A DNA stretch of 64,000 nucleotides from Undibacterium sp. Jales W-56 (GCF_025548535.1 NZ_JAJLQW010000008.1:17838-81837), one strand, 5' to 3'; numbered from the stretch's first letter, positions 17,559 to 27,212 are shown. The notes: generated by a model from the letters alone, not told the origin. Made by a program: numbers and translations.

Positions 17559-18368
17559 ATGAATTCAGATGCAACCACTGCGTGGGAACAAAGCCGGCTT
17601 GACGAATTGCGCAAGTACGCGATTCTCGATACAAAAGATACAAAAGATACAAAAGCCGACCCGGCCTTAGACCGGATCACCCAATTGGCCGCAACGATCT
17701 GCCAGACTCCGATTGCTGCGATTACGTTCATTGACGAACAGCATGAGTGGTATAAATCTGTGTACGGCGCGCATTATATGGCACAAGATCGCGCGCTTGC
17801 TCCAGGAAATCTGGTCGTCAAAGACCGGTCGTTCGTGATGATATCCCACCTGTCGCAACGGCTGCGCTATACCGACAAAGTGCAGATTGACCCGGCTAAT
17901 TCCTGCGTATTCTATGCTGCGGTGCCTTTGCTGTCAGAAAATGGCCTGCCCTTGGGCACACTGGCAGTTCATGATTTTGTGACGCGTCAACTTACCCAGC
18001 CGCAGCAAAATGCATTAGTCACTTTGGCCGAGCAAGTGATGACGCATATCGAGCTAGACCAGCAACGACAAGCACATCAGCGGTTAACCAAGGATCTCGC
18101 CCACCTCAACTTAGCCTTATTCAAACAGGCCGAAGAGCGGCATCAGCATGCACAATCTTTAATCGCCATTGCGAGCGATACTGCACGCATAGCCGGTTGG
18201 GCAATCCGATTGCCGGAACAGGAATTAATCTGGCCTGAAGAGGCGGCCCAGCTGCATGAAATGCCGAAGGCTTATCATCAGCCCACTCTGGAGGAAGTAT
18301 TTGCCTATTCTGTGCCAGAATATCGTCACATCGTGAGGTCAGCGTATCAGCGATGGCACACCGTTTGA
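17559..18368 (+). CDS. 5' fragment of a broken GAF/PAS sensor (frameshifted from 18443-22003)
   Basis: This 269-residue N-terminal fragment starts at ATG 17559; in-frame starts at 17538 and 17523 (TTG) are also possible. It carries the typical GAF opening ELRKYAILDT...ADPALDRITQLAA and a GAF domain through about residue 160, a helical linker, then the first half of a PAS domain. It stops at 18366-18368. Just before the stop, the next frame resumes with DGTPFDEELQILIDRGRRIW, the normal continuation of this PAS domain, so a frameshift lies near 18350. A second shift near 18449 leads into the next entry. It was probably one protein of about 1,480 residues. Confidence 0.6.
   Translation: MNSDATTAWEQSRLDELRKYAILDTKDTKDTKADPALDRITQLAATICQTPIAAITFIDEQHEWYKSVYGAHYMAQDRALAPGNLVVKDRSFVMISHLSQRLRYTDKVQIDPANSCVFYAAVPLLSENGLPLGTLAVHDFVTRQLTQPQQNALVTLAEQVMTHIELDQQRQAHQRLTKDLAHLNLALFKQAEERHQHAQSLIAIASDTARIAGWAIRLPEQELIWPEEAAQLHEMPKAYHQPTLEEVFAYSVPEYRHIVRSAYQRWHTV
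17628..17654 (+). repeat. Three tandem 9-bp units (GATACAAAA)
   Basis: Three perfect copies of GATACAAAA encode DTK three times at the start of the GAF domain. Family members normally have a single copy (YAILDT followed directly by an acidic/proline stretch), so two extra units look like slippage expansion. The reading frame is kept. Confidence 0.8.
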
Positions 18369-18442
18369 CGAAGAATTGCAGATTCTTATTGATAGAGGAC
18401 GCAGGATTTGGGTCAGAATAATGGGCCGTGCAGTAAAAAATC

Positions 18443-21400
18443 ATGAGGGGGCAAATTATGCGCGTCCAAGGTTCGCTGCAAGATATTGATTCGCAAAAAC
18501 GGGCGGAGCAAGACAGACTGCAAACGATCGCCCGGCTCGAGCGCATCGCTGACAGGGTGCCCGGTTTAATCTATGAGTTTCGCTTACGTCCGGATGGCAC
18601 TAGCTGCGTTCCCTATGCGAACGACTATATTCGCACCATCTTCAAGTTAACCCCGGACGCGGTACTGGAAGACGCGTCTCCTGCGCTGAATATGGTTCAT
18701 CAGGACGATATGGAGGCTTTTCAGGACTCGATACAGTGGTCCGCCAAGCATTTTTTACCCTGGAGCCATGAATTCCGCATTCAACACGAGGATGGTCAGA
18801 TAGTTTGGTTGAGCGGCAATGCCACCATACAAAAAGAGGCCGATGGCTCAGTGCTGTGGCATGGATTTATCACCGACATTACCGAATCCCGCAGCTCCCA
18901 GGAACAGCTAAAGCTGCTGGAAACCAGCGTCTCGCGACTCAACGACATTGTGATGATCACGGAAGCCGAACCTTGGGACGAACCGGGACCGCGGATTTTG
19001 TTTGTCAACGATGCTTTCGAAAAAAAAACCGGCTACCGGCGTGAAGAAGTCATAGGAAAGTCACCCCGGCTGCTGCAAGGCATTAATACCCAAAGACTTG
19101 AATTGGCGCGGATCAGAGCAGCGATGCAACAGTGGGAACCGGTTCGGGCTGAACTGATTAACTACACTAAAACCGGTGAGGAGTATTGGGTCGAGCTGGA
19201 TATTATTCCGGTTGCGGATGCGAAAGGCCGGTTCACCCACTGGATCTCGGTGGAACGGGATATCACGCAGCGTAAGCAGGCAGAACTGGATCTCTCCAGA
19301 TTAAACCGGGCCTTGATGCTGCGCAGTGCGCTGAGTCAATATGTGATCGACTCTTCCAGCGAACCAGATTTGCTGGAAAAAGTATGTAGCCTGGCAATCG
19401 ATGTCGGCGGTTACTGTTTGGCCTGGGTCGGCTATAAACGTGAGGACGCCTATAAGTCCATTCAGCCGGTGGTCGCGGTTGGCGCATCGAAAGATTATAT
19501 CTATGGGATCAAACTAAGCTGGTCTGAGCAGGTGCCCGAGGGATGCGGCCCCGCCGGCAGAACTGCGCGTAGCGGGCTACCGGTCATATGTGAAGATTTC
19601 ACTAAAGACAGTTCCTTTGCTCCCTGGGTCAAAAGAGCGCATGCTTTTAACTTGAGCGGAGTAGTGACCTTGCCGCTCACTCACCAGAATAAAACCTTCG
19701 GCGTGCTGAGTTTATTTTTACAGGATGTGCGCAGTCTGGCGCCGGAAGAGGTCAATCTGCTGCATGCATTGGCAGACGATCTGGCCTTCGGCGTCATGAT
19801 GATCAGAGCGCGCAATGAGCAGCAGCGCGTGCAGTCGGCGGTACTGAAAGTCGCGGCAAGTATTCCGATTGGTACGGATACCCGATTTTTTGAACAACTG
19901 GCTTCTAATATGGCCGATGCAGTCAGCGCCGATTGTGCATTTTTGTCACGGATTTTGCCCGATCTGCCGCTGACCGCGCGCAGTTTAGGTGCGGTTCTCG
20001 ACGGGAAAATCATGCCTAATTTTGATTATCCGGTGCACGGATCGCCCTGCGAAAATTTATTAAGTGACCAGGAATGTGTGATCAATGAAGGCTTAAGCCA
20101 GCTATTTCCGGATGCTGCTTTCCTGCAATCTTTAGGCGCGCAAGCGTATATCGGTCGTAATTTATTCGATGCCGCCGGAGCATCCATAGGATTCATTGTC
20201 TTATTATTCCGCCAGCCTCTGGCAGACTCCGGATTCATCACATCGACACTCAAAATATTCGCCACCCGCGCCGCTGCGGAACTGGAGCGTCAATCAGCTG
20301 ATCAGCAGATTCGGCAGCAAGCCTCGCTCCTGGATAAAGCCCAGGACGCGATCATCGTGCGCAACCTCGATCATGTCATTACGTTCTGGAATAACAGTGC
20401 GGAACGTCTGTACGGCTGGACCGCTGCCGAAGCCATTCAAAACCGTATTGACCAGTTGCTGTATGACGACCCTACCGATTTTTACCGTGCGACGAGTCAC
20501 TTAATACAACACGGTGAATGGAGCGGTGAGATCCATCAAAAGAAAAAAGACGGCAGTATTTTAGTCGTTGAAGGTCATTGGACTCTGGTGCGCGATGAGC
20601 AGGACCAACCCCAATCCATCCTGGCAATCAACACCGACATTACCGCGCGCAAATTAGCCGAAAATGCGATTCAACAACTGGCATTTTACGATCCTCTGAC
20701 TAAATTGCCGAACCGCCAATTGCTGATTGACCGCCTAAAACAAGCGATTGCAGTGAGTGCGCGCCATAAAAAAATGAGCGCCGTATTATTTATTGATCTT
20801 GATAATTTTAAAACGCTCAACGATACACTGGGCCACGATTTTGGCGATCTGCTGTTACAAGAAGTGGCGCGGCGTCTGACCTTGTGCGTCAGGGATACCG
20901 ATACGGTCGCCAGATTGGGCGGCGACGAGTTTGTTGTAATGCTAGTGGACCTGAACGAGCACTTGTGGCATGCCGCAGATGAGGCAAAAATTGTCGTCGA
21001 AAAAATTCTCAGAAAACTAAATGAGCCCTACCATCTATCGGATCATGAGATCTGCAGCACTCCCAGCATCGGGGTGACGCTCATCGACGATCATGAGCAC
21101 AGCGTGGAAGATGTCTTGAAGCAAGCCGATCTCGCCATGTACCAATCTAAAGCGGCAGGTAGAAATACCTTCTGTTTTTTCGACGCCGCCATGCAGCGCG
21201 AGATCATCCACAAAGTTGCGTTGGAATCAGATTTAAGAAAAGCCTTGCAGCACCGGGAATTTCGGCTTTATTACCAACCGCAGGTCGATCATACAGGGCG
21301 CGTGATCGGTGCCGAGGCACTGATACGCTGGATCCATCCTGAGCGCGGCATGGTGGGACCGGCGCTTTTTATTCCGGTAGCGGAAGAAACCCGGCTGATA

Positions 21401-22003
21401 GTACAAATCGGCAGATGGGTATTGGAAGTGGCATGCGCCCAGATTGCCGCATGGTCCAGACAAGCGGAGACCAGCCACCTGAGCCTGGCTGTGAATGTCA
21501 GTGCGCATCAGTTCCATCAACCCGATTTTGTACAGCAGGTGCTGCAAGTTCTGGCGCATTCCGGTGCCGATCCTAAAAAACTCAAAATTGAGCTGACGGA
21601 GAGTCTGCTGGTGAATAACGTAGACGATATTATCGAAAAGATGTCGGCACTCAAATCCAAAGGGGTCGGCTTCTCGCTGGACGACTTTGGGACTGGCTAC
21701 TCTTCGTTGTCTTACTTAAAACGGCTGCCGCTGGATCAACTCAAAATTGACCAATCGTTCGTCAGGGATATTTTGACCGATTCAAACGACGCATCGATTG
21801 CCACCACCATTATTGCACTGGCTAAAAGTTTAGGTCTGGGCGTGATTGCCGAGGGGGTAGAAAAAGAAGAGCAAAGAGACTTTTTGAGAAGGAACGGTTG
21901 TCCTGAGTACCAAGGTTTTTTATACAGCAAAGCGATACCCATCGATGAGTTTCAGATTTATCTGCAGCAATCCAACCTGGCCAGCGCCAATTTGATCATT
22001 TAA
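18443..22003 (+). CDS. PAS-PAS-GAF-GAF-PAS-GGDEF-EAL sensor, 3' part of a frameshifted gene
   Basis: This 1,186-residue protein processes cyclic di-GMP. Visible domains are PAS (about 25-145), PAS (150-280), GAF (290-455), GAF (470-615), PAS (630-750), GGDEF (760-925, intact GGDEF signature near 829) and EAL (935-1180, EALIRW near 956 and DDFGTGYSSLSYL). Both enzymatic motifs look complete, so it could have diguanylate cyclase and phosphodiesterase activity. There is no membrane segment, so cytoplasmic sensing is likely. The first residues continue the PAS of the 5' fragment. The frame is offset by one G in a run of five near 18447-18451. If expressed alone it would need the ATG at 18443 or 18458, neither with a strong ribosome site. 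Confidence 0.8.
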   Translation: MRGQIMRVQGSLQDIDSQKRAEQDRLQTIARLERIADRVPGLIYEFRLRPDGTSCVPYANDYIRTIFKLTPDAVLEDASPALNMVHQDDMEAFQDSIQWSAKHFLPWSHEFRIQHEDGQIVWLSGNATIQKEADGSVLWHGFITDITESRSSQEQLKLLETSVSRLNDIVMITEAEPWDEPGPRILFVNDAFEKKTGYRREEVIGKSPRLLQGINTQRLELARIRAAMQQWEPVRAELINYTKTGEEYWVELDIIPVADAKGRFTHWISVERDITQRKQAELDLSRLNRALMLRSALSQYVIDSSSEPDLLEKVCSLAIDVGGYCLAWVGYKREDAYKSIQPVVAVGASKDYIYGIKLSWSEQVPEGCGPAGRTARSGLPVICEDFTKDSSFAPWVKRAHAFNLSGVVTLPLTHQNKTFGVLSLFLQDVRSLAPEEVNLLHALADDLAFGVMMIRARNEQQRVQSAVLKVAASIPIGTDTRFFEQLASNMADAVSADCAFLSRILPDLPLTARSLGAVLDGKIMPNFDYPVHGSPCENLLSDQECVINEGLSQLFPDAAFLQSLGAQAYIGRNLFDAAGASIGFIVLLFRQPLADSGFITSTLKIFATRAAAELERQSADQQIRQQASLLDKAQDAIIVRNLDHVITFWNNSAERLYGWTAAEAIQNRIDQLLYDDPTDFYRATSHLIQHGEWSGEIHQKKKDGSILVVEGHWTLVRDEQDQPQSILAINTDITARKLAENAIQQLAFYDPLTKLPNRQLLIDRLKQAIAVSARHKKMSAVLFIDLDNFKTLNDTLGHDFGDLLLQEVARRLTLCVRDTDTVARLGGDEFVVMLVDLNEHLWHAADEAKIVVEKILRKLNEPYHLSDHEICSTPSIGVTLIDDHEHSVEDVLKQADLAMYQSKAAGRNTFCFFDAAMQREIIHKVALESDLRKALQHREFRLYYQPQVDHTGRVIGAEALIRWIHPERGMVGPALFIPVAEETRLIVQIGRWVLEVACAQIAAWSRQAETSHLSLAVNVSAHQFHQPDFVQQVLQVLAHSGADPKKLKIELTESLLVNNVDDIIEKMSALKSKGVGFSLDDFGTGYSSLSYLKRLPLDQLKIDQSFVRDILTDSNDASIATTIIALAKSLGLGVIAEGVEKEEQRDFLRRNGCPEYQGFLYSKAIPIDEFQIYLQQSNLASANLII

Positions 22004-22032
22004 TTTTTGTGGGGAGTACCCAAGAAAAACGC

Positions 22033-22554
22033 TCAGGTCGCCAGCGCTTTTTCCAATAAGGCATGGAGTTCTGCAAACGAGGGTTCACCGACATAGCGTT
22101 TTAAGATATTGCCCTGCTTGTCGATGACATAGGTGGTCGGCGTCAGTTTGACGTCGCCAAATGCTTTGGCTAATTTGCCTTCGGGATCCAGCGCGACTTG
22201 AAACGGTAACTGACGCGTCTCGGTATAGTTCAGCACATAATTCGGCGGATCGTAACTCATCGCCACGGCGACATATTCCAGGCCTTGCTGATGGTATTTA
22301 TTGTAGGTCTGTATCATGCGCGGCATTTCGGCGACGCAAGTCGCGCACGAGGTGGCCCAGAAATTCACCATCACGACCTTGCCACGCAGACTCTGCGTAC
22401 TGATTTTGTCGCCCTTGAGGTTGACGAAAGTCACATCGGGAACCGGCGCTTTATTCGATAGTGATTGATAAAACAAGATCGCCAGTGTGATCAATGCCGT
22501 TATGGCAATGATAGAAAAAATCTTGAATTTATGAGGTGAAGCTGGGGCTAGCAT
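22033..22554 (-). CDS. TlpA/ResA-like membrane-anchored thioredoxin
   Basis: This 173-residue protein has one N-terminal membrane anchor (about 10-30) and an AhpC/TSA-like thioredoxin fold. The active site is NFWATSCATC with Cys70 and Cys73. The cis-proline region is LTPTTYVID. Such proteins reduce disulfides on the periplasmic side, often for cytochrome c maturation. No cytochrome gene is adjacent, so its target is unknown. It ends 30 bp from the convergent sensor gene. Confidence 0.85.
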   Translation of the reverse strand: MLAPASPHKFKIFSIIAITALITLAILFYQSLSNKAPVPDVTFVNLKGDKISTQSLRGKVVMVNFWATSCATCVAEMPRMIQTYNKYHQQGLEYVAVAMSYDPPNYVLNYTETRQLPFQVALDPEGKLAKAFGDVKLTPTTYVIDKQGNILKRYVGEPSFAELHALLEKALAT

Positions 22555-22665
22555 AAGGAATCCACTGGGTGCGACTATCGTAGGCCGCTATTATACGACC
22601 GATACCCGATGCTCGTCGCCGACGAAGCATTCATGAGTATGGGGCAAGACCTAACCAAGGACGCC

Positions 22666-23856
22666 ATGAGCACGCTTAAAAATCATCCGCCCGCGATTCC
22701 GCGCGCCATCTGGGTACTCGGCTTCGTCAGTATGCTGATGGATATTTCATCCGAAATGATCCACAGCCTGCTGCCGATGTTCATGGTGGGGACGCTGGGC
22801 ATCAGTGTATTCGCGGTGGGATTGATTGATGGCCTGGCAGAATCGGCCACCCTGATCGTCAAGGTATTTTCGGGCGCCTTAAGCGATCGTCTGGGCAAAC
22901 GTAAGGGCCTGGCTATCTTCGGTTATGGCCTGAGCGCATTCACCAAGCCCTTGTTTGCGCTGTCGCAGGGCATGGGTTTACTGCTGACCGCAAGGCTGAT
23001 GGACAGGATAGGCAAAGGCATACGCGGTGCGCCGCGCGATGCCCTGATTGCCGATATCACCCCCGCGGAAATACGCGGCGCGGCATTTGGCCTGCGCCAG
23101 ACTTTAGATACGGTAGGGGCGGTAGCCGGACCGTTGCTGGCAACGGTGCTGATGCTACTGTGGGCGAACGATTACCGCCGTGTATTCTGGCTGGCCGTGA
23201 TACCCGGATTGCTGGCAACTCTCCTGTTGATTATCGGCATCAGGGAGCCGAAAGCGACGGCTACGCACGTCATTAGCAACCCTATCAGCCGGGCAAATCT
23301 GCGGCGGCTCGGTACAGCGTATTGGTGGGTCGTGATTGTCGGCGGCGTATTTACACTGGCGCGTTTCAGCGAAACCTTCCTGATCTTGCGGGCACAGCAG
23401 TTGGCAATCCCGGTGGCCTGGGTGCCGATGATCATGGTCGCCATGAATCTGGTGTATGCCGCATCGGCCTATCCGTTTGGCAAGCTGTCCGATCGCATCT
23501 CGCATGGCAGCCTGCTGGCGATGGGATTGGTCGTGCTGATTGCCTCGGATCTGATCTTGGCGAGCAGCACCGGTTGGATAGGCTTGTTTGCCGGTGTCGC
23601 GCTGTGGGGCATCCATATGGGCATGACGCAAGGCTTGCTGGCAAGCATGGTGGCCGCCAGCGCACCGGCAAATTTACGCGGCACGGCATTTGGATTTTTT
23701 AATCTGATCAGCGGATTTGGTTTGCTGGCAGCGAGCGTGGTGGCAGGTTTGCTGTGGGATCAGTTGGGTGCGGCATTTACTTTTTATGCCGGTGCTGGAT
23801 TCGCGCTGCTGACCTTCATCGGTGTGCTGATATTTCCGGCGAAATATCAGGCTTAA
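22666..23856 (+). CDS. MFS transporter
   Basis: The protein has 396 residues with about 12 hydrophobic segments in two halves. The loop 2-3 motif of the superfamily is clear (GALSDRLGKRKGLAIFGY, about residues 71-88), and a second copy appears in the C-terminal half (YPFGKLSDRISHGSLLAMG). The ATG at 22666 is preferred because AAGGA precedes it; two upstream ATGs are possible. The closest class I recognise is the unknown-substrate MFS group found in proteobacteria with the N-terminus FVSMLMDISSEMIHSLLP. The substrate cannot be read from sequence. Confidence 0.82.
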   Translation: MSTLKNHPPAIPRAIWVLGFVSMLMDISSEMIHSLLPMFMVGTLGISVFAVGLIDGLAESATLIVKVFSGALSDRLGKRKGLAIFGYGLSAFTKPLFALSQGMGLLLTARLMDRIGKGIRGAPRDALIADITPAEIRGAAFGLRQTLDTVGAVAGPLLATVLMLLWANDYRRVFWLAVIPGLLATLLLIIGIREPKATATHVISNPISRANLRRLGTAYWWVVIVGGVFTLARFSETFLILRAQQLAIPVAWVPMIMVAMNLVYAASAYPFGKLSDRISHGSLLAMGLVVLIASDLILASSTGWIGLFAGVALWGIHMGMTQGLLASMVAASAPANLRGTAFGFFNLISGFGLLAASVVAGLLWDQLGAAFTFYAGAGFALLTFIGVLIFPAKYQA

Positions 23857-23862
23857 GCGTCA

Positions 23863-24306
23863 TTACGCTGGCGCAGAAATCGTTTTGCCTGAGACATGCG
23901 TAGTCAACACAATCGCGGTCGATGTAGAACCGAAGGCATTGAGCTGATTGATAATTTGCTGCAGGTGTTCAACATCGGTCGCCAGCACCCGCATCACCGC
24001 GCCGTCTTCACCGGTCACGGTATAGCAATCGATAATCTCGGGACAGTCCGCCACATACTGTGCGTAAGGGCGGCCCTGCTGCGTTGACAGGCGTATCATC
24101 GCGGTGATCTGGTAGCCCAGCGCCTTGGGATTGATCTCGGCGCGATACGAGCGGATGACCTGCGCGCTCTCCAGCCGCTTGATGCGTTCGGACACCGCGG
24201 GCTGGCTCAGATGCACTTGCCGGCCGATCTCGGCATGCGACATACGGGCATCCTGTTGCAAGAGTTGCAGGATTTTACGGTCGAAATTATCGATTTTCGG
24301 ATTCAT
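23863..24306 (-). CDS. Lrp/AsnC-family transcriptional regulator
   Basis: This 147-residue protein has an N-terminal helix-turn-helix (about 8-60, DARMSHAEIGRQVHLSQPAVSERIKRLE) and a C-terminal RAM/AsnC ligand-binding domain (about 70-145, with TGEDGAVMRVLATDVEHLQ). It is divergent from lysA with 129 bp between start codons, so it probably controls that gene in response to an amino acid. This differs from the classical LysR-lysA arrangement of enterobacteria. Confidence 0.87.
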   Translation of the reverse strand: MNPKIDNFDRKILQLLQQDARMSHAEIGRQVHLSQPAVSERIKRLESAQVIRSYRAEINPKALGYQITAMIRLSTQQGRPYAQYVADCPEIIDCYTVTGEDGAVMRVLATDVEHLQQIINQLNAFGSTSTAIVLTTHVSGKTISAPA

Positions 24307-24435
24307 AAGTATTTAGTAGAAAATTCAAGGCAATCCTATGGTCTATCCTGTATTTGCTTATTGAATGCTATTCGCCACAATAAAATTGCTTGTTACATTA
24401 TAGGTAGTTTTCAACCTTACGCCAGCAGAGAAATC

Positions 24436-25680
24436 ATGATCACCAATCAGCAGATCGCCCACATCGCCGAGCAATTCCAGACGCCATGCTGGGCCTATGA
24501 CGCCACCGTCATCCGTCAGCAAATCGCGCGCCTGCGCCAATTCGATGTGATCCGCTTTGCGCAAAAAGCGTCGAGCAATATCCACCTGTTGCGATTAATG
24601 CGCGAAGAAGGCGTGATGGTCGACTCGGTCTCGCTCGGCGAAGTCGAACGCGCACTGGCGGCAGGCTATGCGCCGAATGCGCAGGCGGGCGGCCTTGCGC
24701 ATGCGCCTATCGTCTTCACGGCCGACCTGCTCGACCGGCATGCCCTGCAGCGGGTAGTTGAGCTGACTATCCCGGTCAACTGCGGCTCGCCGCAAATGCT
24801 GGAACAACTGGGCCAGGCGCATCCCGGCCATCCGGTCTGGCTGCGCATCAATCCCGGCTTTGGTCATGGCCATAGCCGCAAGACCAATACCGGCGGAGAA
24901 CAAAGCAAGCACGGCATCTGGTTTGAGCATCTGGGCGCGAGCCTGGCCATCATCGAACAATATCAGCTGACCCTGGTCGGCCTGCACATGCACATCGGTT
25001 CCGGCGTCGATTACGATCATTTGCAAAGCGTCTGCGATGCGATGATCCAGCAAGTCAAAACCTGCGGGCGTGACCTGTCGGCAATTTCGATTGGCGGCGG
25101 CTTATCGATTCCGTATCGCGATGGCGAAGCGGTGGTCGATACCGAACATTATTTCCAGATCTGGGATAAAGCGCGTCAAGAGATCGAAGCGCATCTGGGG
25201 CACCGGATCAGCATGGAGATCGAGCCTGGCCGCTTCCTGGTTGCGCAATCGGGCATCCTGATTTCGGAACTGCGTGCGCAAAAACAAGTCGGGAATAATT
25301 TTTTCGCGCTGGTCGATGCCGGCTTCAACGATCTAGCACGCCCTGCGATGTACGGCAGCTATCACCGCATCAGCACGCATGCGGCCGACGGCACGCCGCA
25401 CACCGGCGCTGTGCGGCCGACGGTAGTGGCGGGGCCTTTATGCGAATCCGGCGATGTGTTCACCCAGGAAGATGGCGGCGTCGTGACGACGCAAGATTTA
25501 CCTGCATGCGCGATCGGCGATCTGTTCGTGTTTCACGATACCGGCGCTTACGGCGCCAGCATGTCCTCGAACTACAATTCGCGCCCGCTGATCCCCGAGA
25601 TCCTGGTGGACGGCGAACAGATCAGGCAAATCCGCCGTCGCCAGACGATAGACGAATTAATCGCGCTGGAGCAAATCTGA
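24436..25680 (+). CDS. lysA: Diaminopimelate decarboxylase-type PLP enzyme
   Basis: This 414-residue fold-type III PLP enzyme has the pyridoxal lysine at Lys44 in FAQKASSN. It has HMHIGSG (residues about 195-201), a glycine-rich phosphate loop (ISIGGGLSIPYRDGE), EPGRFLV and the decarboxylase signature GPLCESGDVF. These fit LysA, which converts meso-diaminopimelate to lysine in the last step of lysine synthesis. Its shortness and the FAQKASSN variant leave a related role (for example another D- or L-amino-acid decarboxylase) possible. The start at 24436 was chosen over a longer frame that runs back through the divergent regulator. Confidence 0.78.
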   Translation: MITNQQIAHIAEQFQTPCWAYDATVIRQQIARLRQFDVIRFAQKASSNIHLLRLMREEGVMVDSVSLGEVERALAAGYAPNAQAGGLAHAPIVFTADLLDRHALQRVVELTIPVNCGSPQMLEQLGQAHPGHPVWLRINPGFGHGHSRKTNTGGEQSKHGIWFEHLGASLAIIEQYQLTLVGLHMHIGSGVDYDHLQSVCDAMIQQVKTCGRDLSAISIGGGLSIPYRDGEAVVDTEHYFQIWDKARQEIEAHLGHRISMEIEPGRFLVAQSGILISELRAQKQVGNNFFALVDAGFNDLARPAMYGSYHRISTHAADGTPHTGAVRPTVVAGPLCESGDVFTQEDGGVVTTQDLPACAIGDLFVFHDTGAYGASMSSNYNSRPLIPEILVDGEQIRQIRRRQTIDELIALEQI

Positions 25681-25702
25681 TCAAATAAATTTCAAATCCG
25701 AT

Positions 25703-25720
25703 CCCGCACTATCCATGCGG
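25703..25720 (+). repeat. Solitary REP-like half site
   Basis: The 18-base CCCGCACTATCCATGCGG is identical to the core of the left arm of the repeat at 15354-15422. It lies 22 bp after lysA. No inverted partner is present nearby. Confidence 0.6.
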
Positions 25721-25753
25721 CTTGTGGCGTGTTTTCCTGCTGCAGGCCGTATT

Positions 25754-26176
25754 TTACTTAGGTCTTCGCAATGCCATGCCAACTGAGGCGGGCGCCGTAA
25801 GTACGAAGCCAAATTGCGCATACAAATCTTGCGCTTTACCATCGGCGATCAGGCTGATGTAAGCGCTGGAAGGCGCATGCGCATCGAGGTATTGCCTGAT
25901 CTCTTGCATGATGAGTTTGCCCAGGCCTTTGCCCTGATGTTCGGGTAATACAGCAATATCCACGATCTGATAAAAACAACCGCCATCGCCTATCACCCGT
26001 CCCATGCCGATAGCCAGACCATCATGCATGATCTGCACGGCAAACAAGCTTGCCGGCAGGCCGCGCGTCGCGGCCTCAGTGGTTTTGCCGCTTAAACCAG
26101 CGGACAGGCGCAAATGCTGGTAGGTCGCCACGGAGGGGATATCGTGTTTGACCTGATAAGAATGAGTTGATGTCAT
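25754..26176 (-). CDS. GNAT-family N-acetyltransferase
   Basis: This 140-residue protein has a GNAT fold. The acetyl-CoA loop is PEHQGKGLGKLIMQEI (about residues 78-93, the Q/RxxGxG/A motif), preceded by the beta-strand FYQIVDIAVLPE. The C-terminal AQDLYAQFGFV is the usual late helix-strand. The acceptor is unknown. It is isolated between lysA and a PhyH gene. Confidence 0.85.
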   Translation of the reverse strand: MTSTHSYQVKHDIPSVATYQHLRLSAGLSGKTTEAATRGLPASLFAVQIMHDGLAIGMGRVIGDGGCFYQIVDIAVLPEHQGKGLGKLIMQEIRQYLDAHAPSSAYISLIADGKAQDLYAQFGFVLTAPASVGMALRRPK

Positions 26177-26257
26177 AGAAGCAGAGTAGTAAAAATAGTT
26201 ACGCAGGATTTACGCAATATAAAATATTTCTTCGAGGTAGCTGACATCCGGCTCCGC

Positions 26258-27010
26258 TCACAGAACGATGTCGTCGACACTGGCCGAGCGCGATCCGGGA
26301 AGCGCTGGATTGTCGGCGGCCCGATACGTGGTCACGAATGAAAACTTGGTCTGCCGGGTCTGATTGCAACCAGCCGCATGAAACAAATTGCTATGGAATA
26401 GCAGCACATCGCCTTGCTGCAAAATCACCGGACGCGCTTGCGCTAACAGGCTTTGATTGGCCGGGCTATCAGCACGCAAAAATTGCGCAGTATCGAGTTG
26501 CGCTGCCTCGATAGACATGCGATGCGAACCCGGGATTACCAAGAGGCAACCGTTTTCCACGGTTTCATTGCGTAAGGCCAGCCAGGCGGAAATCAGCTCG
26601 GCACGCTGAAAACTCCAGTAGCGGCTATCTCTATGCCATCCAGTGAGACTGGAAAATCGCGGCTGTTTGGTCATGATGCAATTGTGATGCGCCTGCACCA
26701 GGCATAATTCGTCGCCGAGCAGCTGGCGTAAAGGCTGCGTCAATGCGGCGCCAGTCGCCCAGCCCCTCAGCGTCTCGCTGCGTGAGACCGCCTGCAGCAA
26801 GCGCCTTGCAGTCAAGCCGCCTTCGGCATCGCGCGAGGCCGGCGCGCCGGGGTAACGGGTGTCGGCTTCGTATTCAATCGGTGCGACATCATCGTCTAAT
26901 TGCTGTTGCGCGAAAGCGATGATGGCTTCACACATGGCCGCATCGACCTGCGCCGGCAGAACCAGGTAGCCGTCGTCGTGGAATTGTTGTCGTTGTTCAC
27001 AAGAAAGCAT
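26258..27010 (-). CDS. Phytanoyl-CoA dioxygenase (PhyH) family protein
   Basis: This 250-residue member of the same oxygenase family as 13041-13880 is divergent in sequence. The iron HxD is in TGWHRDSRYWSF (about residues 139-150). The distal histidine is in VLLFHSNLFHAAGCNQT (about 205-221), with an arginine a few residues on. The N-terminus FHDDGYLVLPAQVD is family-typical. The substrate is unknown. Confidence 0.85.
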   Translation of the reverse strand: MLSCEQRQQFHDDGYLVLPAQVDAAMCEAIIAFAQQQLDDDVAPIEYEADTRYPGAPASRDAEGGLTARRLLQAVSRSETLRGWATGAALTQPLRQLLGDELCLVQAHHNCIMTKQPRFSSLTGWHRDSRYWSFQRAELISAWLALRNETVENGCLLVIPGSHRMSIEAAQLDTAQFLRADSPANQSLLAQARPVILQQGDVLLFHSNLFHAAGCNQTRQTKFSFVTTYRAADNPALPGSRSASVDDIVL

Positions 27011-27212
27011 GGCAATCCATCATAAAGTGAGGGCTTCATTGTGCCACGGGGCGCAAGCGGGCTGACAGATACAGTTAGCTGGAAACGCAGCGGAACAGTG
27101 TCAGGCAAAGCGGATTGACGCGCAGACAGAAAACTACTTGCCGCTCTCTGGCAGCGATGGCAAGATAGACTCCGTTTGGCAAATACGCACACTCGCACAC
27201 GAGGAGATCAGC

